This document shows, piece after piece, positions 8,053 through 16,877 of a stretch of DNA of 32,054 nucleotides. The notes beneath the pieces were generated by a model, which was not told the origin of the DNA, searched no databases, and saw nothing but the letters and a program-made list of their open reading frames with translations. The stretch comes from an uncultured Clostridia bacterium (GTDB lineage Bacteria; Bacillota; Clostridia; Lachnospirales; Lachnospiraceae). Both the position numbers and the translations under genes were made by a program. Position 1 is the first letter of the stretch, and every line of letters begins with the position of its first letter. Where the stretch lies: positions 1 through 32,054 of the forward strand of contig CALBKM010000012.1 of the NCBI GenBank assembly GCA_937895705.1. The letters run 5' to 3'.

Positions 8053-8976
8053 ATGTATTCTGTCGGTTTGAAAAAGTTAGTGGAAAAGATGCAGCTTGAA
8101 AATTGCACACCGGAGATTGATATCAGTCATATTATGATTAAGCAACCGGATGTGAATCGTCCCGCGTTGCAGTTGGCAGGTTTTTTTGATTATTTTGATG
8201 CGGAACGTGTCCAGATTATCGGAAACGTAGAACACGCATACATGGAGAAGATGGAAAAGGATCACGGTATCAGTATTATGAAAAAGCTGATGAGTTTTAA
8301 GGTGCCGTGTATCGTATTTTGCCGTAATATCGAAATTCCGGAGGAAATGCGTAAAATCGCTGTGGAAGCGGGTGTTCCGTTGTTCCGTTCTCCGGTGTCC
8401 ACCTCTTCTTTCTGTGCGGAATTGATTCGTTGGTTAAAGGTAGAGCTGGCTCCGCGTATTTCCATTCACGGTGTATTGGTTGACGTATACGGCGAAGGCA
8501 TCCTGATTACCGGTGAAAGCGGTATCGGTAAGAGCGAAGCGGCGTTGGAGTTGATTAAGCGCGGACATCGTCTCGTTTCCGATGACGTGGTAGAGATTAA
8601 AAAGGTCAGTGACGAAACCTTAATCGGTTCGGCACCGGATATTACAAGACATTTTATCGAGCTTCGCGGTATCGGTATTATCGATGTTAAGACGCTGTTC
8701 GGTGTAGAAAGTGTAAAGAATACCCAGTCCATCGATCTTGTAATCAAGCTTGAGGAGTGGAATCGTGATAAAGAGTATGACCGGTTCGGTCTGGAAGAGG
8801 AATACACGGAGTATCTCGGAAATAAGGTGGTATGCCACTCCATTCCGATTCGTCCGGGGCGTAACCTTGCGATTATCTGTGAGTCCGCTGCGGTAAATTA
8901 CCGTCAGAAGAAGATGGGCTATAATGCGGCACAGGAGTTATATAACCGTGTTACCAGACAGTTTGAGGAGAGGTAG
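8053..8976 (+). CDS. hprK: HPr kinase/phosphorylase
   Basis: 307 aa from ATG 8053. It phosphorylates Ser46 of HPr/Crh using ATP or PPi and reverses this with phosphate, so it is the sensor of carbon catabolite repression in low-GC Gram-positives. Visible features are the N-terminal DRTGG-like domain (1-130), His140 in HGVLVDVYG, the P-loop GESGIGKS (154-161), the D177-D178 pair in LVSDDVVEI, and the family signature around ELRGIGIIDVKTLFG (203-217). The length is normal for the family. A matching substrate gene, the Crh-like HPr with Ser46 in NAKSIMG, lies four genes downstream in the same unit. Confidence 0.96.
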   Translation: MYSVGLKKLVEKMQLENCTPEIDISHIMIKQPDVNRPALQLAGFFDYFDAERVQIIGNVEHAYMEKMEKDHGISIMKKLMSFKVPCIVFCRNIEIPEEMRKIAVEAGVPLFRSPVSTSSFCAELIRWLKVELAPRISIHGVLVDVYGEGILITGESGIGKSEAALELIKRGHRLVSDDVVEIKKVSDETLIGSAPDITRHFIELRGIGIIDVKTLFGVESVKNTQSIDLVIKLEEWNRDKEYDRFGLEEEYTEYLGNKVVCHSIPIRPGRNLAIICESAAVNYRQKKMGYNAAQELYNRVTRQFEER

Positions 8977-8995
8977 AGTAAAAGGAGACGAAGGT

Positions 8996-9946
8996 ATGGA
9001 ACAGTTTGTTTTCGGAATCGATATCGGAGGAACCTCCGTGAAATGCGGATTGTTTACGGCAGACGGTACGGTAAAAGAGAAATGGGAAATCCCGACGGAC
9101 CGCACCGACGGCGGAAAGAATGTTCCCCAGGATATCGCAAATGCGATTTCTTCCAAGTGTGAAGAGCTGGGAATTGCCAGGGAACAGGTGGCAGGAGTGG
9201 GTCTCGGTGTGCCGGGGCCGGTAAAGGAAAACGGTTACGTGGCACATTGTCCGAATCTCGGATGGAGAGACATAAACGTAAACGAAACCATGACGAAGCT
9301 GACCGGTGTGCCGTCCGTTGCGGCAAACGATGCCAACGTGGCAGCTCTCGGTGAAATGTGGCAGGGCGGCGGTAAAGGCGTAAAGAATCTTGTTCTTGTT
9401 ACGCTGGGAACCGGTGTCGGCGGAGGAATTATTGTAGAAGGAAAGATTGTTGCGGGAGCCTTCGGCGCCGGCGGCGAACTGGGTCATATGGTAATGAACC
9501 CGCAGGAAACCGTGCAGTGCGGTTGCGGCGGCTTCGGACATCTGGAGCAGTATGCATCCGCTACTGGTATTGTGCGCATGGCAAAGAAACGTCTTTCCGA
9601 GACAGAGGATGCTTCCGTGCTTCGGAGTAAAGAGCCTCTTACCGCAAAGGATATTTTCGATGCGGCAAAGGAAGAGGACCGGGTTGCCATGGAGTTGGTA
9701 GAAGAACTGGGGGAGGTTTTGGGAAGAGCTCTTTCCCACGTGGCAGCGGTGACCGATCCGGAAGCGTTTGTCATCGGCGGCGGGGTGTCCCGTGCGGGTG
9801 AGATTCTGACAAAGACCGTAGAACGCCACTACAACAAGGGAATTATGAAAGCGTTGCAGGGAAAAGAGTTCCGTCTTGCTACCTTGGGAAATGATGCAGG
9901 CATTTTCGGTTGTGCAAAGATGATTTTAGATTGTTTGGAAAAATAA
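8996..9946 (+). CDS. glcK: ROK-family glucokinase
   Basis: 316 aa from ATG 8996 (AAAGGAG 8 nt upstream); earlier in-frame codons lie inside hprK. It phosphorylates glucose with ATP in the cytoplasm. Motifs: phosphate-binding DIGGTSVKCG (9-18), the GVGLGVPGPV segment, the catalytic Asp in AANDANVAALGE, and the ROK zinc signature CGCGGFGHLEQYAS. In the zinc motif the third cysteine of the usual CxCGxxGCxE is His (GHLE), which can still bind zinc. It lacks a helix-turn-helix, so it is a kinase and not a NagC/XylR-type regulator. Its place between hprK and murB fits free glucose entering through non-PTS routes. Substrate is inferred from the family. Confidence 0.9.
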   Translation: MEQFVFGIDIGGTSVKCGLFTADGTVKEKWEIPTDRTDGGKNVPQDIANAISSKCEELGIAREQVAGVGLGVPGPVKENGYVAHCPNLGWRDINVNETMTKLTGVPSVAANDANVAALGEMWQGGGKGVKNLVLVTLGTGVGGGIIVEGKIVAGAFGAGGELGHMVMNPQETVQCGCGGFGHLEQYASATGIVRMAKKRLSETEDASVLRSKEPLTAKDIFDAAKEEDRVAMELVEELGEVLGRALSHVAAVTDPEAFVIGGGVSRAGEILTKTVERHYNKGIMKALQGKEFRLATLGNDAGIFGCAKMILDCLEK

Positions 9947-9959
9947 AGGGGGAAATGCT

Positions 9960-10895
9960 TTGGAAGCTTTTTACGAAGAACTCTGTAACATTTTAACAGA
10001 AGAAGGAAGTGTTCTGCGCGAGGAGCCGATGAAGAATCATACAACATTCCGTGTGGGAGGACCGGCAGAATACTTTATCACGGTGGAGACGACAGAACAG
10101 CTGCAGGAGACGGTGCGGCTTTGTAACCGTTTTGAGGTGCCGTGGGTTGTTTTGGGAAACGGCAGTAATGTTCTTGTTTCCGACAGAGGAATCAAAGGGG
10201 CGGTACTGCGTCTTGCCGGAGAGTTTGTACAGTGCGAAATCAAAGAAAATGTTCACAGCGGCAATGCGGATGCTGTAGCGGGAGGCGGAATGCTTTTGTC
10301 GGCCTTTGCCATGCAGCTTGCAAAGAAAGGTTTTTCGGGATTTGAGTTTGCAGCGGGAATCCCGGGTAGTGTGGGCGGCGCGGTGATGATGAATGCCGGC
10401 GCATACGGCGGAGAAATCAAAGATTGTATTACGAAAGCGGAGATTGTGACAGAAAACGGAGAGCGCCGGATTTTGTCTGCGGAGGAGCTTGAGTTGTCCT
10501 ATCGCCACAGTATTCTGACGGAGAAAAAAGGAATCGTGACGAAAGCCTGGTTTACCTTCCCGATCGGTTCCAAGCTGTACATTTTGTCCAATATCGAGAT
10601 GCTAAACCGGAAGCGTAAGGAGAAGCAACCGCTGGAGTATCCGAGCGCAGGATCCACCTTTAAGCGGCCGGAAGGAAATTTTGCGGGCAAACTGATTATG
10701 GAAGCTGGACTTGCCGGAAAGCAAATCGGCGGGGCTGCGGTTTCCGAGAAACATTGCGGCTTTGTCATTAATAAGGAGAATGCAACGGCAACGGATATTT
10801 ACACTCTGATGCAGTATGTAATTCAGAAAGTGGAAGAGACCAGCGGTATCCGTTTGGAGCCGGAAGTAAAGCTGCTGGGTGATTTTTCCGCCTAG
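9960..10895 (+). CDS. murB: UDP-N-acetylenolpyruvoylglucosamine reductase
   Basis: 311 aa from TTG 9960, behind AAAGGGGGA; the nearby ATG at 9955 is out of frame, so TTG is the only sensible start. MurB is the FAD enzyme that reduces UDP-GlcNAc-enolpyruvate to UDP-MurNAc, the second step committed to peptidoglycan. Motifs are NHTTFRVGGPAEYF, the FAD pyrophosphate loop GNGSNVLVSD, GIPGSVGGAVMMNAGAYGG, SYRHS, and PSAGSTFKRP with the proton-donor Ser. The overall form matches the short (type II) Gram-positive MurB. It sits 13 bp after glucokinase and 17 bp before whiA; in many Firmicutes rapZ would lie between murB and whiA. Confidence 0.95.
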   Translation: MEAFYEELCNILTEEGSVLREEPMKNHTTFRVGGPAEYFITVETTEQLQETVRLCNRFEVPWVVLGNGSNVLVSDRGIKGAVLRLAGEFVQCEIKENVHSGNADAVAGGGMLLSAFAMQLAKKGFSGFEFAAGIPGSVGGAVMMNAGAYGGEIKDCITKAEIVTENGERRILSAEELELSYRHSILTEKKGIVTKAWFTFPIGSKLYILSNIEMLNRKRKEKQPLEYPSAGSTFKRPEGNFAGKLIMEAGLAGKQIGGAAVSEKHCGFVINKENATATDIYTLMQYVIQKVEETSGIRLEPEVKLLGDFSA

Positions 10896-10912
10896 GTACT
10901 TCGGAGGAGATT

Positions 10913-11848
10913 ATGTCGTTTTCAATGAATGTAAAAGAAGAACTTTTCGGGGCGAATGAACCGGCAAGACATTGTAAAATAGCCGAGCTTTCCGCCCTGA
11001 TGGTCCAATGTGGGAAAATAGATGTTGACAAAAGTGGACATCTTCATATAAAATTACAAACGGAAAGTGGGTATGTAGCTCGCAAATGTAGTGTGCTTTT
11101 TAAGAAGCTGTGCAAGATTCCGGTTTCGGTGTCGGTGCGCGTGGCGAAAGGAAAACAGTCTTCTGCCCAGTATCTGCTTGAGATACATGGGGATGAGAAT
11201 GTAAAAAAAGTAGCCGAGCTGTTAAAGTTAAAAGTATCCGGCAAAGAAGGGATGTTTTCGGCGGATAGTATGGTATATACAAGTTTCTGCTGTAAACGGG
11301 CTTTTTTGCGGGGGACTTTTTTGGCGTCCGGCTCCATCAGTGACCCTCAGAAATCTTATCATTATGAAATCAGTGAATCGCAGCAGTCACGGGCGGAACA
11401 ATTGGCGGAGTTGATGTGTACGTTTGATGCGGATGCAAAGATTATTATGCGGAAGCATTATTATGTTGTGTACGTGAAGGAAGGCGACCAGGTGGCAAAC
11501 CTCTTAAATGTTATGGGGGCGCCTAATTCGTTTATGGCCTTTATCAATGTTCGTATTATAAAGGACATGAGGAATTCCGTAAATCGTCAGGTGAACTGTG
11601 AGACTGCAAATATAAATAAGACAGTGAATGCGGCAAGAAAGCAATATGAGGACATTGTGTTAATCAGAGACAGTGTGGGATTGCACAAGTTGTCCGAAGC
11701 ACTGGAAGAGATGGCCCGGTTACGTTTGGAGTATCCGGAAGCGTCGTTAATAGAATTGGGGGAAATGATGAGTCCGAAACTGGGCAAATCGGGAGTCAAT
11801 CATCGACTGAAAAAGATTAGCGAATTTGCAGATAGTTTGCGAGAATAA
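10913..11848 (+). CDS. whiA: WhiA, sporulation/cell-division regulator
   Basis: 311 aa from ATG 10913 behind GGAGGAG. It has the WhiA layout: an N-terminal region opening with FSMNVKEELF, a LAGLIDADG homing-endonuclease-like core (with CCKRAFLRGTFLASGS, about 120-135), and a C-terminal helix-turn-helix (about 225-311; LGEMMSPKLGKSGVNHRLKKI). It is a DNA-binding protein of Gram-positives; the role in sporulation is known in Streptomyces and in division/chromosome segregation in Bacillus. Whether this organism sporulates cannot be told here. Neighbouring murB and a crh-type gene match the B. subtilis whiA-crh arrangement, but rapZ and yvcK are missing. Confidence 0.95.
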   Translation: MSFSMNVKEELFGANEPARHCKIAELSALMVQCGKIDVDKSGHLHIKLQTESGYVARKCSVLFKKLCKIPVSVSVRVAKGKQSSAQYLLEIHGDENVKKVAELLKLKVSGKEGMFSADSMVYTSFCCKRAFLRGTFLASGSISDPQKSYHYEISESQQSRAEQLAELMCTFDADAKIIMRKHYYVVYVKEGDQVANLLNVMGAPNSFMAFINVRIIKDMRNSVNRQVNCETANINKTVNAARKQYEDIVLIRDSVGLHKLSEALEEMARLRLEYPEASLIELGEMMSPKLGKSGVNHRLKKISEFADSLRE

Positions 11849-11863
11849 GAAGGAGGATTTGAA

Positions 11864-12121
11864 ATGATTTCAAAGAGTATCACAATCAGTATTCCGTCCG
11901 GCCTCGAAGCAAGACCGGTAGCACTTTTGGTGCAGGTGGCAAGTCGCTTCGACAGTAAGATTACCATCGAGAGCGGCGACAAGACCGTGAATGCAAAGAG
12001 CATTATGGGTATGATGACCCTCGGACTTGCGGCAGGAGAAAACGTGACTGTGAACGCGGAAGGTGCGGATGAGGAAAGCGCCATCGCGGAAATCGAAAAG
12101 TATCTGAACGCAGAGAACTAA
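11864..12121 (+). CDS. Crh-like HPr-family protein, His15 replaced by Glu
   Basis: 85 aa from ATG 11864 (AGGAGG 8 nt upstream). The whole length aligns with HPr/Crh. The regulatory Ser46 site is intact in VNAKSIMGMM (Ser at 46). The PTS active site, which in HPr reads GLHARP with His15 accepting phosphate from enzyme I, reads GLEARP here: codon GAA, so Glu. Bacillus Crh has Gln at this position (GLQARP), cannot work as a PTS phosphocarrier, and acts as a CcpA co-repressor once Ser46 is phosphorylated by HprK. Location beside hprK and directly after whiA is also the Crh context. I infer a regulatory, not sugar-transport, role; a true HPr should exist elsewhere. The Glu might mimic a constant phospho-His. 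Confidence 0.88.
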   Translation: MISKSITISIPSGLEARPVALLVQVASRFDSKITIESGDKTVNAKSIMGMMTLGLAAGENVTVNAEGADEESAIAEIEKYLNAEN

Positions 12122-12127
12122 GAAAAT

Positions 12128-12170
12128 GCCGTAAAGATGTAAGGTTGTATCTTTACGGCTTTTCATTTTA
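12128..12170 (+). terminator. Intrinsic terminator after the HPr-like gene
   Basis: An 11-bp perfect stem, GCCGTAAAGAT (12128-12138) with ATCTTTACGGC (12149-12159), a 10-nt loop and a T-rich tail (TTTTCATTTTATTTTT). It closes the hprK-to-HPr unit 6 bp after the stop codon and separates it from dnaE. Confidence 0.9.
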
Positions 12171-12221
12171 TTTTTATTGTAAAACGGAAAACCATGAAAT
12201 TGCGGCAGGAAAGGAGCAGAC

Positions 12222-15200
12222 ATGGACTTTACACATCTTCATGTACATACGGAGTACAGTTTGTTGGACGGTTCTTCGAAAATAAAAGAGATTGTGGCAA
12301 GAGCAAAAGAGCTGGGCATGGACAGCCTGGCAATTACGGACCACGGTGTAATGTACGGTGTAATCGACTTTTATCGTGCGTGTAAAGCTGTGGGAATCCG
12401 GCCGGTGCTGGGGTGTGAAATCTATGTGGCTCCGGGCTCTCGTTTTCAGAAGGAAGGCAGCGACTCGGAGGAGCGTTATTATCATTTGGTTCTGCTTGCC
12501 GAGAACAATGTGGGTTATTCGAATTTGATGAAAATCGTATCCAAGGGATTTACCGAAGGATATTACTATAAACCTCGTGTGGACCTGGAAGTGTTGCGGG
12601 AGTATCACGAGGGTATTATTGCACTTTCCGCATGTCTTGCGGGAGAAGTGGCGAATTATTTGAGAAAGGGTTTTTACGAGGAAGGAAAAGCGGCAGCATT
12701 GCGGCTTCGGGATATTTTCGGAGAAAATAACTTTTTCCTTGAATTGCAGGACCACGGAATACCGGAGCAGCGGACGGTAAACCAGTCATTGCTTCGCATG
12801 AGTGCGGAAACGGGGATTCCGCTTGTGGCAACCAACGATGTGCACTACACCTTTGCGGAGGACGAAAAGGCCCACGATATTCTTTTATGTATTCAGACCC
12901 AGAAGAAGGTTACGGATGAAGACCGTATGCGTTACGACGGCGGTCAGTATTACCTAAAATCCCCGGAAGAAATGGAAGAGTTGTTCCCTTATGCAAAGGA
13001 AGCCCTGCAACGGACGAAGGCCATTGCGGACCGTTGTGAGGTGGAGATTGTATTCGGTGAGTATAAATTGCCTCATTACGAGGTGCCGGAAGGGTATGAT
13101 GCCTGGACCTATTTACAGGCGTTATGTGCGGAGGGAATGAAAAAGCGCTATCCGGTGGTGACAAAGGAATTACAAGAGCGCCTGGATTATGAGCTTGGTG
13201 TCATTCATAAGATGGGGTTTGACGACTACTATCTGATTGTTTGGGACTTTATTAAATATGCAAAAGACCATGATATTATGGTGGGACCGGGACGAGGCAG
13301 CGGTGCGGCAAGTATAGCGGCCTATGCTCTTGGGATTACGGATATTGACCCGATTCGCTATCAGTTGCTGTTTGAGCGTTTCCTGAATCCGGAACGTGTG
13401 TCCATGCCGGATTTTGATATCGACTTCTGCTTCGAACGGCGACAGGAGGTCATTGACTATGTGGTGGAAAAGTACGGAAAAGAGAAGGTGGTGCAGATTG
13501 TTACCTTCGGTACCATGGCAGCCCGGGGGGTAATCCGGGATGTGGGACGAGCCCTTGATTATCCGTACGCCCTTTGCGACCAGGTGGCAAAGATGATTCC
13601 CATGGAACTGGGGATTACCATTGAGAAGGCATTGCAGACAAATTCGGAACTTCGTACCCTTTGCGAAACCGACGAAAAAATTCAGTATTTGATTGAGATG
13701 TCCAAGCGTCTGGAAGGATTGCCGCGTCATACCTCCATGCATGCGGCGGGCGTTGTTATCGCAAATGCACCGGCAGATGATTATGTACCGTTATCCAGAG
13801 GCTCCGACGAGGCGATTACCACTCAGTTTACCATGACAACGTTGGAAGAACTGGGCTTGTTAAAGATGGACTTTTTGGGACTTCGTACGTTGACCGTAAT
13901 TCAGGATGCGGAGAAGCTGGTCAATAAAAACCGGCCGAAGGACCAGTGGCTTGACATGAATTCCATAGATTACGACGATCCGAATATTTACGAAATGATT
14001 GGGAGCGGCAAGTCGGAAGGTGTATTCCAGCTGGAAAGTACCGGCATGAAGAACTTCATGAAGGAGTTAAAGCCGGAAAATCTGGAAGATGTAATTGCAG
14101 GAATTTCGTTGTACCGTCCGGGTCCGATGGACTTTATTCCGAAGTATATTAAGGGCAAGCAGAATCCGGACAGTATTGTATATGATTGCCCGGAACTGGT
14201 TCCGATTTTAAAGACAACCCACGGTTGTATCGTATATCAGGAGCAAGTAATGCAGATTGTACGGGAACTGGCGGGTTACAGTTACGGACGAAGCGACCTT
14301 GTGCGTCGTGCCATGGCAAAGAAAAAGGCCGATGTGATGGCGAAAGAACGGAAAAACTTTGTATACGGTAATGAAGCCGAAGGGGTAAAAGGTTGTGTCG
14401 CAAACGGAATTCCGGAAGAAGTGGGCAATAAAATCTTTGACGAAATGACGGACTTTGCAAAGTATGCGTTTAACAAGGCCCATGCGGCCTGTTATGCGGT
14501 GGTGTCTTATCGTACCGCATATCTGAAGCATTATCATCCGGTAGAGTTTATGGCGGCGCTCATGACCTCCATTATGGATAATACCGGAAAAGTTTCGGAG
14601 TATATTTATACCTGTCGCCAGATGGGAATCGAGATTCTTCCGCCGGATGTGAATACGGGAGAGGAACGGTTTACTACGGAAGGGAACGCTATCCGGTTTG
14701 CACTGGCTGCCATTAAAGGTATCGGAAAACCGGTGATTCGTGATATTGTGGCGGAGCGGGAAGCAAACGGTCCGTTTACCACATTAAAGGATTTTATAGA
14801 ACGTCTGTCCGGAACGGGAGTAAATAAAAGAGCTTTGGAGAGCTTTATTAAGGCGGGAGCCTTTGACTGCCTGAAAGGGAACCGTAAACAGTTTATGTTA
14901 AGCTATGCGGCGATTGTAGACAGCATCGCTTCCGAAAAAAAGAAGAACCTGTCGGGGCAGATGAGTTTGTTCGATTTTGTGGCGCCGGAGGAAAAAGAAG
15001 AATTTGAAGTAAGACTTCCGAATGTGGAGGAGTTTGAAAAAAGCGAGTTGCTTACATTGGAAAAGGAGACACTGGGAATTTATCTGAGCGGTCATCCGTT
15101 GGATGAATACCGGGAACTGTTAAAACGTAATGTTACCAATGTTTCCACTGATTTTTTGCCGGATGAAGAAGGTGAAGAGTCGGAAATGCGGGTAAGGGAC

Positions 15201-15707
15201 GGTGAAACCGCAATTATCGGCGGAATTATAACCGGGATTACACGGAAAACCACAAGAAGTAATACGATGATGGCGTTTGTTACCGTGGAGGATATTCCGG
15301 GAACGGTAGAAGTAATTGTATTTCCGAGGGATTACGAGAAGTATAAACAGGAGTTATTTGAGGATAATAAAGTATTAATCCGGGGGCGCGTGGCTGTGGA
15401 AGAAGAACGTGCGGCAAGATTGATTTGCAGTGAAATTATACCGTTTGCTTCCATGCCGAGGGAGGTCTGGGTTCGTTTCGCAGATAAGGAATCTTTCTTA
15501 AAGAGGGAGCAGGAGTTGTACGAAATTTTGGATTCTTTTGACGGGAAAGACGAAACTCTGGTGTATTGTGTAGCGGAAAAAGCAATCAAACGCCTACCGA
15601 AAAATCATTCCACACAGGCGTGTGAAGCGCTGATTTCTCGTCTGGAAGCAGGTTTTGGCAAAGATTCTGTAAAAGTTGTGGAAAAAACCCTTGAAAAAAG
15701 GGCATAA
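12222..15707 (+). CDS. dnaE: DNA polymerase III alpha subunit
   Basis: 1,161 aa from ATG 12222 behind AAGGAG. In Firmicutes with PolC, DnaE-type polymerases extend RNA primers and help lagging-strand synthesis; PolC is not in this window. Domain order: PHP domain from the start (HLHVHTEYSLLDG; TDHGVMYG), palm with the catalytic acidic motif PDFDIDF (D397, D399, D401), a GPGRGSGAAS motif in the palm (about 355), fingers (LYRPGPMDFIPKYI), the helix-hairpin-helix region (about 855-895) and an OB fold (about 1000-1080; AIIGGIITGI). Full length for the DnaE family (about 1,100-1,200 aa). No promoter is clear between the preceding terminator and the start. Confidence 0.96.
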   Translation: MDFTHLHVHTEYSLLDGSSKIKEIVARAKELGMDSLAITDHGVMYGVIDFYRACKAVGIRPVLGCEIYVAPGSRFQKEGSDSEERYYHLVLLAENNVGYSNLMKIVSKGFTEGYYYKPRVDLEVLREYHEGIIALSACLAGEVANYLRKGFYEEGKAAALRLRDIFGENNFFLELQDHGIPEQRTVNQSLLRMSAETGIPLVATNDVHYTFAEDEKAHDILLCIQTQKKVTDEDRMRYDGGQYYLKSPEEMEELFPYAKEALQRTKAIADRCEVEIVFGEYKLPHYEVPEGYDAWTYLQALCAEGMKKRYPVVTKELQERLDYELGVIHKMGFDDYYLIVWDFIKYAKDHDIMVGPGRGSGAASIAAYALGITDIDPIRYQLLFERFLNPERVSMPDFDIDFCFERRQEVIDYVVEKYGKEKVVQIVTFGTMAARGVIRDVGRALDYPYALCDQVAKMIPMELGITIEKALQTNSELRTLCETDEKIQYLIEMSKRLEGLPRHTSMHAAGVVIANAPADDYVPLSRGSDEAITTQFTMTTLEELGLLKMDFLGLRTLTVIQDAEKLVNKNRPKDQWLDMNSIDYDDPNIYEMIGSGKSEGVFQLESTGMKNFMKELKPENLEDVIAGISLYRPGPMDFIPKYIKGKQNPDSIVYDCPELVPILKTTHGCIVYQEQVMQIVRELAGYSYGRSDLVRRAMAKKKADVMAKERKNFVYGNEAEGVKGCVANGIPEEVGNKIFDEMTDFAKYAFNKAHAACYAVVSYRTAYLKHYHPVEFMAALMTSIMDNTGKVSEYIYTCRQMGIEILPPDVNTGEERFTTEGNAIRFALAAIKGIGKPVIRDIVAEREANGPFTTLKDFIERLSGTGVNKRALESFIKAGAFDCLKGNRKQFMLSYAAIVDSIASEKKKNLSGQMSLFDFVAPEEKEEFEVRLPNVEEFEKSELLTLEKETLGIYLSGHPLDEYRELLKRNVTNVSTDFLPDEEGEESEMRVRDGETAIIGGIITGITRKTTRSNTMMAFVTVEDIPGTVEVIVFPRDYEKYKQELFEDNKVLIRGRVAVEEERAARLICSEIIPFASMPREVWVRFADKESFLKREQELYEILDSFDGKDETLVYCVAEKAIKRLPKNHSTQACEALISRLEAGFGKDSVKVVEKTLEKRA

Positions 15708-15719
15708 ACGCTGTACAAT
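15691..15719 (+). promoter_or_regulatory. Promoter for pfkA, inside the end of dnaE
   Basis: TTGAAA (15691-15696), a 17-bp spacer and TACAAT (15714-15719), each one base from consensus. The -35 lies within the last codons of dnaE. A start near 15726 means the in-frame ATG at 15727 would be leaderless, which supports the Shine-Dalgarno-linked ATG at 15760. Confidence 0.7.
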
Positions 15720-15759
15720 ACAATAGATGCATAAGTTATTAAGCGCGGAGGACTACAAG

Positions 15760-16785
15760 ATGGCAGCAAAAAAAGCAGATGTTAATAAGACGGTGGAGAA
15801 GAAAGCCGGTGATCATATTAAGACGATTGCCGTATTAACCAGTGGCGGCGATGCCCCGGGTATGAACGCGGTAATCCGTGCGGTTGTAAGAACCGCACTT
15901 GCGAACGGAAAAAAGGTGAAGGGTATCCGCAGAGGCTATGCCGGTCTTTTAGACGAGGACATTATCGATATGGATGCAAAGAGCGTGGCGGATATTATTC
16001 AGCGCGGCGGTACGGTGCTTTATACCGCGCGTTGTGCGGAGTTTACTACGCCGGAGGGACAAGATAAGGGTGCTGCGATTTGTAGAAAGCACGGAATCGA
16101 TGCGGTTGTAGTAATCGGCGGTGACGGTTCTTTCCAGGGCGCAAGAAAGCTTGCTGCCCGCGGAATCAATACCATCGGTGTTCCGGGAACCATTGACCTT
16201 GATATTGCATGTACCGATTACACCATCGGTTTCGATACCGCTATCAATACCGCAATGGAAGCAATCGATAAGGTACGTGACACCTCGACTTCCCATGAGA
16301 GATGCAGCATTATCGAAGTAATGGGACGTCATGCGGGCTATATCGCTTTATGGTGCGGTATCGCAAACGGTGCGGAGGACATCCTTCTGCCGGAGCGTCA
16401 TGAAGAGGATTACGAGCAGAAGATTATCGAAAATATCAAAGAGAAGAAGATGCTCGGTAAGAAGCATCATATCATTATCAATGCCGAGGGCGTAGGCGAT
16501 TCTTATGAGATGGCAAAGAGAATCGAGCGGGCCACCGAGATGGAGACCAGAGCTACCATCGTAGGTCATATTCAGCGTGGCGGAAGCCCGACCTGTCGTG
16601 ACCGTGTGTATGCGTCCATGATGGGTGCTAAGGCGGTAGAACTTCTTTGCGAAGGAAAGAATAATCGTGTGGTTGCTTACAAGAACGGCGGACTTATCGA
16701 TTATGATATCGAAGAGGCACTTGCAATGAAGAAGGATTTGGACGAGGATATGGTAATTATGTCCCAGAAGTTATCCAGAAAATAA
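15760..16785 (+). CDS. pfkA: ATP-dependent 6-phosphofructokinase
   Basis: 341 aa from ATG 15760, 8 nt after CGGAGG; an earlier in-frame ATG (15727) has no ribosome site. It phosphorylates fructose 6-phosphate in glycolysis. A Lys-rich leader of about 20 residues precedes the usual start AVLTSGGDAPGMNAVIR. The loop GGDGSFQGA with Gly-Ser after GGD fits ATP rather than PPi as donor. The catalytic strand reads PGTIDLDI (D146 and D148 kept; the usual Asn between them is Leu). MGRHAGYIA and the fructose-phosphate loop GHIQRGGSP are present. It has its own promoter and is closed by a strong terminator, so it can be controlled apart from dnaE. Confidence 0.94.
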   Translation: MAAKKADVNKTVEKKAGDHIKTIAVLTSGGDAPGMNAVIRAVVRTALANGKKVKGIRRGYAGLLDEDIIDMDAKSVADIIQRGGTVLYTARCAEFTTPEGQDKGAAICRKHGIDAVVVIGGDGSFQGARKLAARGINTIGVPGTIDLDIACTDYTIGFDTAINTAMEAIDKVRDTSTSHERCSIIEVMGRHAGYIALWCGIANGAEDILLPERHEEDYEQKIIENIKEKKMLGKKHHIIINAEGVGDSYEMAKRIERATEMETRATIVGHIQRGGSPTCRDRVYASMMGAKAVELLCEGKNNRVVAYKNGGLIDYDIEEALAMKKDLDEDMVIMSQKLSRK

Positions 16786-16800
16786 GAAAATATAGAAAAC

Positions 16801-16840
16801 AAAGGTCGACGCGGAATGTTGCGTCGACCTTTTTGGTTTT
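16801..16840. terminator. Bidirectional terminator between pfkA and the HExxH gene
   Basis: AAAGGTCGACGC (16801-16812) pairs with GCGTCGACCTTT (16821-16832) around an 8-nt loop. T-runs follow on the plus strand (TTTTTGGTTTT), and on the minus strand the stem leads into TTTGTTTTC, so it can serve pfkA and the convergent PilZ/HExxH unit. Confidence 0.88.
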
Positions 16841-16877
16841 GTCAGAAATTGCACATTATTTGTAAAGAATTATCCTC

